Positions 1-13,800 of a DNA stretch of 64,000 nt are shown in pieces; the first letter of the stretch is position 1, and every line of letters starts with the position of its first letter. The stretch covers positions 1,674,001 to 1,738,000 of the forward strand of contig NC_092662.1 in assembly GCF_032118995.1 (NCBI RefSeq), written 5' to 3'. Below the pieces are notes generated by a model. That model made no database searches. It saw only the letters and a list, made by a program, of their open reading frames with translations, and had not been told where the DNA came from. Made by a program: the position numbers and the translations under genes. The DNA is from Asterias amurensis (taxonomy: Eukaryota > Echinodermata > Asteroidea > Forcipulatida > Asteriidae).

Positions 1-3000
1 CTACTAGTCAGTTCTTGAAATTGGTATCAGCGTTAGGACTACATAGCTTGCTCTAGTCATCATCAGGAGACTAGTATGTACATTCAGTGCACACACATAG
101 AACCTTAATGTATGGTGTAGGCCAGCAAAATTACTTTGAGCCCATCCTGCCAAATTAAAACACATTAAAAAAAAAAAAAAACGTTGTACAGTGTTCAAGA
201 TGTCAAACTACATTCACACACAATGTGAACTGTCTACAATTTCAGGTCAAAGCATTAAAAAAAAAATTATTGGATGCTGTGTTATGTCAAACTACATTCA
301 CATGCGTTTAACCCTGTGTGCAGGTCAGCCACATAGGCAACCTGCCTTGTACATTCAGGGCATTAAAACACATTAAAAAACATTGTAGTGTATTCGGTTC
401 AAACAACACACCCTGCTAGAAACACAGGGGCCCAATGCATAAAACAGGATATTACTCTCCATTAATGAAACAGCAGCCATTAATGACCTCATTTAAAAAG
501 AAAAACAGTTGGTAGTTTCGACAGTGATTAGTTTCATCGAGTCAGCTATTATATCTGTAAAATACCTGTATGCAAGAGCCAAAGCATTGATGATAATTCT
601 GCAAAAGACATCAGGGATAATTATAAAAATAAGCTGTTTTTACATACATGTAGCACTTTAGCCAACAAAGGGGATATCAAAGAGCTCATTCCTTTTTTTT
701 AAACAGGATAAGCTGAGCTGTGTTTTGAACCATGAGACCCATGTAAGTTGCATCATCTAATTGGAACATAAAGCCATCCATTTTACATACTGTGCGCTGT
801 GTACTTCACATAAGAGAACGCAGTTATCGCGAAGAGAAGGGGGTTTACCCCCTTGTTTGTGGCAGCGCCTACTGAATACGCCACAGTACCCTGTAAACCA
901 TTTAAAGGGCTACATAAATGGGTCTCATTAATTCAAAAACTTTAAAAACCTGCGCTTTGAGACGCACATAGACAAAGCACTTTATAAAACCTCATTAATA
1001 TTATAATTAGGGGAGAATACTGAAAAATAATATCTGCAAATAGAATATAAATCAAATGCTGGCTCAGAGCACGACCCTGATCCCTTGGAATGTATTCACG
1101 GAAGGAAACTGATATAAATATTTCCAAAGCTGTTTACGTGAACTGCAAAAGTCTGAGATGAAATTCACAGATGTTAAGCCATGGGTGTAAGTGTGGTGAT
1201 GATTATACAGAAATGAATGTTGTACAAAGGGTTATAAACATACTTTAACATTGTTTTAAAATGTTTTAATTGTTTAAAATTTACCCGTTTTCCCCTGTGG
1301 TTTATAAATTGACATAAACGCGCATACATGGCATAGGCACACGGAAAGCACTTTTTATAAAGAGTTTTGAGGGCCACATAAAAATTATTCCACGAATTCA
1401 TTTGGGATATTTGTACTAATAGGCCCAAGTATACAATAACTAAAATGGCGAGATTTTTAAAAATCATTTTGTTTGATCTTTAAGAAATTTCTACCGAACT
1501 TGCAACTGTGTGCCACTCACACTGATCATTTTCTTTATGAACTGCAACATATCAATAAAAGTCAATTTAGCGAAATCCATTATCACCTGTTATTAGAGAG
1601 AAATGACCTCCACACTGCACACGGCACACGCCACCGCTCATGGACTTACATAGACTGCACATGTTTAACACTCTGTACCTTGGGAGTGCATTTGATCAAA
1701 TGAAATGCACGGGAGCAAAATGTGAGACGTCTAACCCCGCAGGATAAACAGGGTATGGAGAAGGGGGGGGTGTCGGAATGGGACATGGTTTCCTCCTGCG
1801 TCCGCCGTTGGTCTGTAATTTGTCAGGATTTGTTCTCCCGTGAGCGCTGACGGCATTCTTCCGTTACTTGAGGAAGATGACGACAAGGCAGGGAGGGGAA
1901 GAGTGTCGTCTGAATGCAAATGGGAGGACGGGCCACAAGATGAGATGATAAGTTTTTTTGTGTCTCTGTGCACCTTGGCAAAAAGTAAACAAGGCGGCGG
2001 GAACAGGGGTAGAGGGAGGTTAGAGCAAGGGACAGATTTGTAGAGTTAAGGTGCGGGGAAGGAAGAATGAGGAGAGAGAATGATTACAAACGGATGAGCC
2101 GTGGTTTATTGTATCTTGTATCATGCACCTTGGCAAAAGGTAAACAAGACTTCAGGAAACACGGGCGGGCAGTTTGTTTTACAACAAGAGGTGCAATGAA
2201 TATCCAAAGAGAAAAAGAAGAATATAAATTGAGAGACAAAATCAATCAGGGCTTGGCATATTGTTTTCTCTCTCTCCCAAAGAAAATGTTAATGCTCAAG
2301 GAGATTCTGAGAAAATCCTGAAAGCGGGGGATATCCTGAAAAATCACACCCTGTTCGAAGCAAAGCTGACATGGCCCGATAAGAGAAAGTGAACTGTAAC
2401 TATAGCTCTGACATGTGCAATACGTTATAAATCCTTTTTCAGTGGATCCAGTATCATGCCCCTTGATGAGAATAAACACGACATGGCAAAGGGGATATTG
2501 AGTACTCCATTAAGTGTGGATTACAGGTCTGTAGAAGAGGTCGGGGGTTAATAAGATGGGGGTATGATAAACAGCATGGATGAGGTAAGGGGTAAGTATC
2601 CAAGTAGAGAGGATTGCATGAGTGATGTGAATTTTCCTAAACAGTGAAATGGAGCAGTGTTCTCCCTTAACAATGGTCTGCTGGCTAAATGCCAGTTAAA
2701 ACATCTGAGGTCCAGTCAGAATTCTCACAAAGTTAGTCCACTATTTTCACAAGTACACTAAATGTTGAATTTATCCAGGGGGGAAAGGGGACTGGAGTTT
2801 AATGATGAATGGGGTAGATGATAAACAACATCGATGAGGTACAGGGTAAGTATTCAAGTACAAAGGACTGCATGAGGGTTGGGCATTATGTTTATTTTCC
2901 TAATAAACAGTGAAGAAGGAACAACGTTCTCCCTTAACAATTGCAGGCATGTATTCTTCGTACTGGAAAGGGCACCAAGGCATATTCTCCTTTGTAAAGA

Positions 3001-3559
3001 GCACCCTATGAGGAACTTGTAAGTTTCTAACAAGGGCACCATGGCAATGACCTGGAGGCATAGAGGTAATTGATTGTGTTGCCTCCATGAAGTATCAGGC
3101 CTGCGGTGGTTTGTGGGCCAAATTTAGTTCAACCTGTTAAGGCACTTGAGGACCAGTCGGAATTCTCTCCGGAGTGGTCCAGCTGGCTATTTCAAAGTTG
3201 AAAAGCATCCCTAATTAATATGAATGAATGGACTATTGAAAAAGCTTGACCATGGCTTGACCGACTAGCGGACCAGTGCAATGGTCCTCCTGGCTAGTCA
3301 CTTGAAATGTGCAAACCCTGTTAACCATGTCCAATCCGAACTATGAGCTGACCTGTACAAAAAGTCAACATACTTTGGTGCTTTTATGGTCATTAATCAA
3401 TTAACTTCACTATGGTTGTTGTCATTCTTGTTAGCGAGCTTACAGCATCATAATAATAATAGTGGCTTCTTATATAGCGCTCAGGTTCATCACGCAGTGA
3501 CGCTCATGACGCTTTATAAAAATGTTCGAGTAGCTAATACCAATCAATGACCCAACATT

Positions 3560-3615
3560 TTACCATCAACTTATCAAATGATTTTAATCATTTGATTGTA
3601 AGAAAGTTGATGGTA
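3560..3615. repeat. Imperfect hairpin
   Basis: TTACCATCAACTT at the left is answered by AAGTTGATGGTAA at the right, around an AAATGATTTTAATCATTT core. About 56 bp, able to fold as a long stem. Confidence 0.75.
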
Positions 3616-5282
3616 AACATAATAGGTTAAACGTCTCTGCCCTAGACTGCATTACTACACTAAACCCTACGACAAAAAAATGAAAGAAAGCAGAGCTGGA
3701 TCTTGAAGTGCTGCGTCAAGATGTGACTTACGCAGAGATAATAAGACAAATGGAGGTCACTTGAGAGATAAAAAAGTGAATGATGAGGAGCAGAGGCAAG
3801 GGCATAATTTAAATAGTGTACGATTTACATCTCCATGGAAGCACAGTACTGGTTGGAAAGCAGTAAACGAGGGTTAGAGGTGTTGATAAGAGGGAAGCTT
3901 AAAGAAGAAGCAAGTAGGCACAGAAAAGAAATGGTATTTTATCAGTTTATTGTATCAAGTACAAGTACTGAGGCACAACGTGGGTCTTTCCTAGGTTTTT
4001 AACCTTTTGTGAGCGGATGCCTTTCTGCATCGGCGCTCCAATTAGAAAGGAAAAAGCGCAATACTGCAGGCGATGTAGTTCAACATGTACACTGGACCAG
4101 AAATTTGTGTTTAAAACCAGAATCAAAAGGAGGAATAATGCCCCGAGAACTGATGCAGTTTAATAATGTTTATTTGAAAAATTACAATGTACATGAAAGC
4201 ACTAACAAATCTTATCTGCCTGAGGTATTATTTAAAACAAACTATAGATGGTTCCCTTTAGACTTTCTGATCTTCTATGAGAAATGAATGCCCTTAAGAC
4301 TTTTTCACACTTAATTAGAATTTGGCCTTGCCATTTAGACCTAGGGTGAAGAACTTTGAGCAAGGTTATGGAAAGTTGGGACACCGGTTTTATAACACTC
4401 GGTCTTAAATGTGAAACAAGAAAGAAACTTGGAAAAGAGAGGAATTTTTTTAGCAGCAGTTCTTGGTTCTAGTCAGGAGAGGGAGCTGTAACCAGCACTA
4501 TTTCCAAAGTCTAGTGCCCAGCGGGCACCATTCCTGCAAACCACGCGCACGCAGGACCGTGTTTCAGCCAACCAGAATACAGAACAAGCAAGAGGTGTAT
4601 TATAATCTGTGATAGTACACTGATCGTTGGTCCTAACCCAGACCTCTTGGCAATTTATCACAGGAGCTCTCTGTTTTACAAATCAATAGAGGGCTATAAA
4701 TACATCCTGAGACTCTCTAACAGTCTGCAAAGGTCAGGAGGCCACGTACATGTTCACACATCTCATCCTGTTTGAGAATTCGGGATTCTGTTTGTAGACA
4801 GTGCAGCAGAGGATCAACATAAATTGGCTGCTTGTATTGAGCAACATGTTGCTGTGAGCAGTATGGTACAAAAACGCTTATGTCCTGATCGGATAGTATT
4901 ATGTAGCAGACACTTCAATTGGTGTTTAAGAAAAATTTCCATCATGGAAACCAAAATGGTTTAAGGACTATTCACAGCAAAATGTGCCTTACTAGATAGC
5001 CAAACAGGTGTGAGGGAATATGCCCATAACAACCGATATAATACCCATAGCAACCAGAGTACTATACCCATAGTTTCTTGGTACTTATACATTGATTTTA
5101 GTGTTTCGAATGGGAATTTGTTTGTAAATGTTGTTATAAAATAATGAAAATATTTAAAAACTTAGTTAAATTCTGGTTAAATTTATATACGATTGGGAAT
5201 GAATTTTTTTTTCTTTCTGACATTTTGTAAATGTCTGACACACTGTCAAAATGATGAATCATACATGAAAGTGTCTTAAAGA

Positions 5283-6035
5283 TGTATCATGCATAAAAGC
5301 TTCCATAAAAAACAGTCTGTAAAGAGATGTAGATCATCAGTTCAGGCAAAATATCACTGTCCATAATAGGAACCCCTACGGATGACTATTTTTTAGATTC
5401 AATCAAGGCCAGAGAACAGACAAAAAACGACACTCACATTATTCTGTCCATCAATGAAACAAAAACCAAATTTTCTCTCAATTGATAATAGTGTTAAAAA
5501 CTGTATCTTGCATAAAAGTTCCCATAACAACTCTCTGCATGTTCAGACAAATTGAAACTTTCCGTAATAAGAAACCCTTAGGTATGAATATTTTCACATC
5601 CAATCAAGGCCAGACAATGTATACATGTACAAGAACGGCGCATATCATTCTGCCCATCAGGGAAACCGTTCACAACACCAATTTTCCTCAATTGACAACA
5701 GTGTCTAAAAAATGTATCTTGCATAATTTTTTTTTCCATAAAAACTGTCTGCGTGTTCAACGTTTCATAATTAGAAACCCTACGGATAAACATATTTTCA
5801 GATCCAATCGCACATTAATTTTACACGAATGTCTAAAATTATGTATCCTGCATAAAAGTTTCCATACAAACTGTCTGCATATTTAGGCAAATTATAACTT
5901 TTTCCATGATTAGAAACCATTTTAATGAATATTTTACGATCTAATCAAGGCCAGACGACGTCCAAGAAGACACACACATTAACACACACATTATTCTGTC
6001 TGTCAGTCCATTGTCGGTGAAACACTACACCAATT
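5283..6035. repeat. Degenerate satellite, about four units
   Basis: A diverged unit with the landmarks GTATCTTGCATAAAAGTT, CCATAA...ACTGTCTGCAT, AGAAACCCTACGGAT, ATCCAATCAAGGCCAGA and CAATTTTCCTC recurs from about 5283, 5512, 5713 and 5842. Spacing is about 130-230 bp because some units are shortened. Open frames across it are by-products of the repeat. Confidence 0.8.
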
Positions 6036-7455
6036 TTCCTCTATCCTGCCAACCGAGCATTATGCACTAGAACTCCTGACGTTGCAAATGTTCCTATCCA
6101 ACCACAAAACACTGATTGAAAATAGCAATCATTCACTACACTATGCATAGGGAAGTCAATTATGAAAGAGGAGGGGGGGGGAGGTCAGTATGAATAAATG
6201 TATTAGAAATAACATATCAATAATGTATTCTTCTCAGCATAAGGAAAGTCAGGTAGTCTGAAATTACTTGTTAAAGAGTCTTGGCTAAGGATATTTCAGA
6301 ATGAGTAGATTCATCACAAGGTTTACCTTTGAAAATAAGTTTAGAGAGAATAAAATGTAATCTTGATAATTTGTACTCCAAACTTCTTTTTGGATTTAAA
6401 TTAGGGAGGCTTTTGCCAATTAAAGACAGATCTGTTGTATCCCATAATCAGGTATGATATTAGGTTTTTTGAAAATAAATAGGAATATATATGAATACTA
6501 GAACTGACCTAAATAAAGTATTATAATACATCATGATCATGTCAGGTGATTTAAATTACAATTTTCCAGAATTTTTCAAGGGCTAAACAATAATCTGAAA
6601 ACAGACTTACAAAGAATACCATGCCCGATAATGTTAGTCAAAGTAGTTACTTCTCAAAGTAGTTACTTCGTGTGTGTGAATTGTTATTTACAAATAAAAA
6701 TTGAAGAAAAAGAAGGGGAAAAAATATTTTTAAAATGAACCTTTGCAAATTTTGTGTGAAATGGACTGTAAAATTGTCCATTAGCAACTAAGCTCGTTTC
6801 AAAAAGTAATTGCATATTTTTACTACTTAACCTTTTTGCTGCAAGGACAGCATGGAATTTTCTTTTTAAAATCCCTGCACTTAAGTGGTTAATGGGCAAT
6901 AAATTTTTGTTACTAACAAGATTTATTGAGCGAAAAATTGAAAAACAAAAATGTCAGAGGATGAGTGTAAAAAAGTGGAGCGATGATAACAACGCAAGAA
7001 GGTTAAATGTATTGGTTGAGGTGACAAATGTCATGTTATGCGTGATGAACCATACACCTACGTGTACATGAAATAAACCGGAGAACATTATTTTGGGCTT
7101 AATCTACTGGATGTGAGTGAGGAGGAAATAGCGAATAACACTGTTCCTAATTTTTGATGTGGCAATCGAAATGCGCTGACATTTGCATTATTTTTAGTAT
7201 TTTCTTTTTAGGCTGGGGGGGGGGGGTGGAATTCAGATACAGGTTTTCCAAAAGACTTATTTTCAAAGAGAAATATTTCGCTAGTATAATGGTTCAAGTA
7301 TGAACTTCGTCAACAGTAAGGTTTCAGAAAGAAATTCAGGACGTTTCTTTTTTTTTCATTACCAATCTTTAATTAGACCTTTTACAATTATATAGGAAAT
7401 AGTATAGAGAGAGAGCCTTCTTGGAAGGCTTTTTGAATATTAATGATGGTAAACA

Positions 7456-7610
7456 GGAGTGCGTTTGGGCAACCCCAACCAAAATTTGTTTCGGTTGTTG
7501 GTCGTTGGTTCTGCTGTTCAGACTGAACGATAACCGAGTTGTGAGCTCGGTTACCCTTTTGGTTATGACGTCAGAAACAGTTTTTGGTTGGGGTCGCCAA
7601 AACGCACTCC
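7456..7610. mobile_element. MITE-like element with about 29-bp inverted ends
   Basis: It starts GGAGTGCGTTTGGGCAACCC and ends as its near inverse (GGTC...AACGCACTCC), 155 bp in all. The centre has a second short palindrome around GAGCTC. No coding content. The superfamily is not assigned. Confidence 0.75.
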
Positions 7611-8404
7611 AGGCCATTCTGTTAAAAGCTTCCTATAAAAAAAAAAAAACAGCAGCAGCTCAACACACTAGCCATCTGCTCCACCTTAAAAGGGTCTGAC
7701 AAATCACCCCCCCCCCCCCCAAAAAAAATGTCAATTGAGGAAGGGGATGGGTCTGCATGCACCTAAGGGCATAATGTGCCTGTTTAAAAACTCCCACCAG
7801 GTTGCCAACTGTTTTGTTTCCACTATTGTTGCAATTACCAGAGCCTCCACACCGTAAACTCCGAAACACACTTCAGGCAATGTAGCAAAACGTGTGTGGA
7901 TGTGTCAAACCATCTGAAACAACCAACTGGCTCTTTTCAGAAGCTTTTTGATGATTTGCCGCAATGCAGACAGCCTAACGACATTTCCTCATTCAGAACC
8001 AAGACGTCCATACGACCCAAATAAAAAACAACTGTTAAAACCCCAGGTACGTCACTGTTTGCCGAATGACGACAATTGAATCCGTGAAATGTCAATCACA
8101 ATTATTGCCATCTGCAAGAGTAAACAACTCGCATTTTCGACGTCTTTTGATGAGAAAATTAAGCGCCAAACTTATAAATATCTTCCTTTAGGGGAATCAA
8201 GCCGAGACGTGCATCTTCCTCTGCTACGTAATTTCATTATCAGTTTATAAATATGTAAATATCAACAGCGAGTCCCTTATAACCATGGTAACCAATCTAT
8301 ATAAAACCTTATTATTTGCCCACTTGCACAGGTAATTTGATTCTAGATCTGTTTAAAAGTGTTTGATTTACAGGGAGAAAACAGAAATCCTAAGAGAATT
8401 TCTT

Positions 8405-8570
8405 TTTCACTGCTGCCACCATCTTGGTCAAGTTCTCTGTATCCAATAACAGTAATGAATACTGATATTCCATGCACAAAAAAGGAACCAGACTATTATA
8501 CCTCGAAGCCTGCAGAATGTTTGCATTGCTTAGATCAAGATGGCCTTACCATGGCCAAGGTCTCTTCCTC
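8405..8570 (-). repeat. Dispersed repeat, GGCCATCTTGA family
   Basis: On the minus strand it reads CCATGGTAAGGCCATCTTGA ... TAGTCTGGTTCC ... CATTACTGTTATTGG ... GACCAAGATGGTG. The same order of blocks occurs at 22395-22560 and 42553-42725 on the plus strand, with a piece at 39760-39830. Confidence 0.7.
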
Positions 8571-10887
8571 CAGTTGTGTACAATACAGCAAAAAAACAAC
8601 TCAACAATTTTGTATCATGATTGACAGCACCACAACCAATCCAGTCTAACTGACTCTGATGCTGCATTTTTTTTAAAGCAATGAGATGACTTGGCTTAAA
8701 TAATTTCTTGTTCATGTATTTTTCCCTTTTTTATGAACAGAAAATGGAACAAAACACAAGTTTATTGAGACTAACTGTTCACAAAAGAGGGCCTCCAAGG
8801 TCAAATTCAGTTTTGTGTTGCACACATTTGCCAAAAGATAGAGTCCTTACAAAAAGTTAAGCGTCTAACAACAAGTTACAATTTGAACTTGTTGTTAGAC
8901 ACCATTTATGGTGTAACTAAAATGTAATTTTAGCTGCCACTTTCACGCAAAATTTGACACATGATCAAGCATAAAAACAAACGAGTGTGTACAATGTACA
9001 GACCAAACAGGAATTTTTGTGCCATTTAAAAGGTCAAATCCAAAGGCGAAAGCCATTTTGATTGATATCTACAAAATTCAGGGATAAACTAAAAATTCTC
9101 AGCACAAAAACATACGGACCATATATATCTGAAATGTGACGTCAATGGTTCTTGATTTTGACAAGGATTGCAACTGAAGTGTATCAAGCACAGTGACTTC
9201 TCTACCTATTGGAAAATAAGCAGATCACAAAACGGAGCTCGACGTTGGAGCCTTACTTTAATAGATAAAGGCAGAAGCCTTTGAATACTGATTCTTAAGA
9301 AACTTCCAGGTTATAAATTGAGTGAAGTACATGTAAATCCCTGATAAGTGTTTGTTTGTGGCTGTGAGTTTGCAAAAAAATAACCAAAGCTGGCTGTAAA
9401 TGGCATCCAGATTTAACAAACTCCCACTCAACTAAATAAGGTCATTCTTATGGTCATATTTCATGCTTATCGTCAGGAGCACGTCGGGTAGGCGATTCGT
9501 TTGTGCCTTTTTACTCTATGCTTTGATGTTTCAAGTATGGGATTTAGCACACAATCATAGAGTATGCCAATAGGAAAGTAGGGCCACAATGGCTATCACA
9601 GATTTGTCTATTATTGTTTTAAAAAAACAAGCAATTCTCAACATTTTCAAAATGACTCCCATTGCTTCTTTAGAATATATCAACACTTCTTCAAATACAA
9701 ATCTGTGATGGGCCTATAGCCAATATAATTCTCAAGACATAATCTGACTGTGACAAATATTTAAAGCTTACCTACAAAATATTTAAGATCCCCTTATACC
9801 AAGAAATGCACGTACTACAGACAACATGTTATAAAGCTGTACCTGGGGGACATAGTACGTCAATGGTCATACAACAAATCCATGGGTTCTTAATGGGCTG
9901 TACAAATATTCATAGTACAGCATGCACGGACCGTGCGACGTTCTCAAATAAGCATTTTTGAATATGCGGTAGTACGGTGATTGAAATTGGAGGCTCTGAT
10001 CTCTTCCTTGATTGATCCTAGACGTCAAACGACTCTGCGGGTTGAAGTCCTAAGCTGTCACTATAATCTAATCACAGGCATTCCACTCCCGGAGCAGCGC
10101 TTGATAAACTTATACACTCTGGCCATTCCCTGTGTACAGAGTACGACCTCTTAGCATGCCTGGTTTAATTCCGCTAACTGCATCTCTAATAGGGGCAATT
10201 ACTCTAGGAGTTTGCTATTAGAGAACCACAGCTCTGCCATTTGCTTTTTTGCCTTCTTGGGTTGCTTAATAAGGTATTGGTGAAAGCTATGGGGAGACGG
10301 TACGAATACCGTCGAATAACAATGTAGCGATATTTTGTCATCACTTTTTCCAGCTGCATGAAGGGGCGACTAATACGTTTATTTATTCAAGAGAAGCGGT
10401 TTTTCTCTCAAGAAATGAAGAGGAAAAGAAAACCTTCAATTTCGATCATTTCATAATGTTTTTGTTTGCTTTTTAAGCGAAATAACCAAAAAAGAAATAA
10501 TACAAGTCGACTGTGAACAGTTGAATAAACCAAAATTTGCAGTTGATTTCTGCAAGAACTAAACAACGACCTTGCCCCCAAATGGACGAACCGGCGGTAA
10601 AATGGTTAAAACAATGCTGCTAAGCATCTGAAGCATCCTATATCCATATGTAGGACTCCTATATTAAATTTGGGGGCATCGCGGCAGTAGACATACTGTA
10701 CATGGCAAAATAAAGGGCGACAAAACTATGTGACAGTAAACAGTATAACAGAAACTATGTTGAGTGGTACAGCTTAGGATTTTCCAAGTTATAAGAGTTC
10801 CAAGTAACACACTCTGCCACGACTTAAATTTAAATGAAAACAACCCTTCAGACGTATTTAAAACTAAAAGTAATTCTAGGCCATTAC

Positions 10888-13800
10888 CCTGTCTCCAAGC
10901 TCTCTCGATATGTCCAGGTGTCTTTGGCAGCAGACGATGGCCTCGTCAAATTTCCCCAACACCTTCAGCGTGTTACCGAGGTTACCACTCGCTTTAGCTT
11001 CCCCGATGTGGTCCCCCAACGTGCTAATAGGGACAAGAAAAAAAGTGAAAATGACTGTTAAAATGTATACTAAAAGCAGTTAATCTGGAAAATATATTGA
11101 TTGAAGGAATGGAAATTGGGATGAAAAACTGCACAAATTTAGAAGCCAGTTGATTTAGAAAATAGTACGTCAGTTAACGGAATTGAAATTAGAATGAAAA
11201 ACTGTACAAATTCAGAGACCATTCGTAGACATTTGTGTTTGCATTTGAAGCACATTGCTGTGAGTGAGTGCATGGTCTCTTGATTTTAAAAACAAGCTAT
11301 CAAATAAACGATTTATTGTTCTACATCTGGGTTTATTATCAACTTCGCCTACGTGCATCTTAATAAGATTGCCAATTGTAAAATACACAGTAAATTACAC
11401 TAATCCTGTGTTGTTTTCTGAAAACATTTACTCTGTATTTCCAAGGTAGCCAACAAATGATAATATCTATTACATTCAGCTCTTTTTTTTAATGAATGGA
11501 TTAACGTTGCTGTTCCCACGGCAACCGTTGCTTGGCAACCTGGCGTAACTTTTGAGTTGAATTGGATCAAATTCAATGGAAATGAGATTGGGTTTTTTCA
11601 GTGGATGACATTTTTGTTAAAATGAAAGAGCAGCCGAGGGTTCAAAAACACAATTTAATTGGCTCAAACAAATTGCAATCTTTGATTAAATTTGTTCTTT
11701 TAAAGCATTTGGCATAGTTCCTATTTTGTTTAACACACACTAGGCACAACTCCATGGCTCTGCTTAACGCCAGCTTCTGTGCTTGCGATCACCATTCTTA
11801 CAGGAAAGATGCTAGAATTCTGCCATAAATGTAGCTGTGTAAGCGAAGAATGCCTGCTAACAGGCAGGAATTTTCCTGCTAAGCTGTGAACTACACACAA
11901 CACATGGAATTCCTGTTTAAGTGTTAACAACAGTGTGAGCATAGAGTAAGGACAGAGTGTGAGTAATTGTTTAAGTGACATCTCACAGTTCATTAAACAC
12001 ATAATAAGTAGGTTTATGACCTGGCAAATAATAAACACTGCATGCCTGAAACGTCATATTTGAGAGGACAAGGTAATTTTTACTTTGCAAGGGGGCACTT
12101 TCATTGCAAATTCCTTGAGTCTATGAAAAACATTTACAGGGGGCCAGGGGCCTGTAGCCTCTGTATAATTGCAGGAGTGACACTATGTATGCATTACTTA
12201 TACTTTGTAAACTTATCAGGGCAAATGCAGATTTTGATCTTTTCATAGATTAATCTTTGTTTGTTTTGTCGTAGTAAACAATAACCGGTAAATAGTATGT
12301 ATAATGAGTACTAGTGTGTTAAAGGTAGGGTCATAGAATGCTTTTGTCAATGCATAAATGCTGATTAATTTATCTAGGCAAAATTATAAAGAAAGATCAC
12401 ATAAGAACATTTCGACTACAGAGTCTACTCGCTGAGAAAACATCAAAAGAAACGTCTTCACAAGAACATCAAATCCATCCTTGTTTAGCAGGTTCCAATC
12501 TCTGGTTGCAGCATTCCTGATGGACACCAACCAACAGAAAACTGAGAAATATTCAAATTTTTAGCGGGTAACAAAAGAAATAACAAGTATCCAAACCATA
12601 TTACTTCAAAGGGAACAGTTACTCAAAGTAGTTTTATAAATCAACAGCTACAGTGCTCCTCACCAGTAAGTTTTTATGATCATTAATATTTTGAGAGCAC
12701 TACTTGACCCTACATGTACCTTTAAAATAAATATAATGTTCAAAGTACACCATTATGAAGTGTATGATCTACATAATGATAATGATAAAGTGGTGTTACA
12801 TATATGTGTTATACATTTGCACTGGCATACTGCATTGTTTTTAAACTGGGGGAGACTGGTATTGTTATATACGTAGCACCTTGTAAAGTTAGAACCACAA
12901 ATGCTGTGGAATAATCTGAAGCCAAGGCAAACAAAACCCTTCTCTTATGAATTCAGAGAATTAATGAGTTCTTTGCATTTAACACAACCAACAGGACCAA
13001 AAGTTTCAAGTCCCATCCAAATGACAAAGCATTAACTGTAAAGTATCTTGCTCAAGGACTAACGAGTCAAGACCAGGACTTGAACCCACACTCTACTGAT
13101 CAGAAGCAGGGCTCGAGTCCAGGCACTTGACTGCTCGGTCAGTGTACCAGACTGTTGGACAGGGCCGTTGGCATATATTTTACACAAATCTCTGAAAGCA
13201 CTAAGTGCTTTTCAAGCATTGGTTAGAGGGTAAAACCGTACACTTTATCCCCACTGCAGTTATTACATGTACATCATTTGTTATTTATTTTTTATAAAAG
13301 GATGTGATCCCTGGCACTATAAAGTAATTTACAGCAATTAAAGGTTGAATGACTTCTGTCTGGCATCCCAACACTTAATTTTCTCCCTCCTTTTCATGAG
13401 GACTCTATCTATATTAGAAAATGAATGGATCACAAAACTAAACTTGACCTTGGAGCCCGTCTTTAAAAAGTACCCTAACAATGATTTCAAAATGGAAGTG
13501 TTGTCACTGAAGGAAGAGGGACCATCCCTCTTTAGAAATGAATTTCCAGACTGCAGATTGCGACATAACTCAGGGAGTGTACTGAAAGGTACGTTACATG
13601 GATGACTTGTCTCTTAGTGTTATATAAAAGGACACAAAATATCATAGTAATTCTATTGTGATCAAGAGAAATAACCTTGAGGCAAATGCACACATTTACA
13701 GGTAGGAAAAAGTATACATCGAAGCAAACATAATTTTGTACAGTGGGCAATGCCACATTAATGGGCAAAACAATTTAAAACTTTGTAAGAGAGGCATCTG

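Larger units (their letters stand above)
1..10887. other. Non-coding region left of the last visible GPSM2 exon
   Basis: I found no convincing exon. It is probably GPSM2 intron sequence. It holds a hairpin near 3560-3615, a degenerate satellite (5283-6035), a MITE (7456-7610), a dispersed-repeat copy (8405-8570), SINE-tail-like sequence (3451-3525), and homopolymer tracts. Short open frames here lack family resemblance and look like chance. Confidence 0.5.

Noticed and set aside
5482..5886. A 134-codon plus-strand frame
   Set aside because: It spans degenerate satellite units and repeats the same words.
1..10887. Further GPSM2 TPR or GoLoco exons
   Set aside because: Scanning by eye for the expected motifs found nothing convincing; a translated search would be needed.
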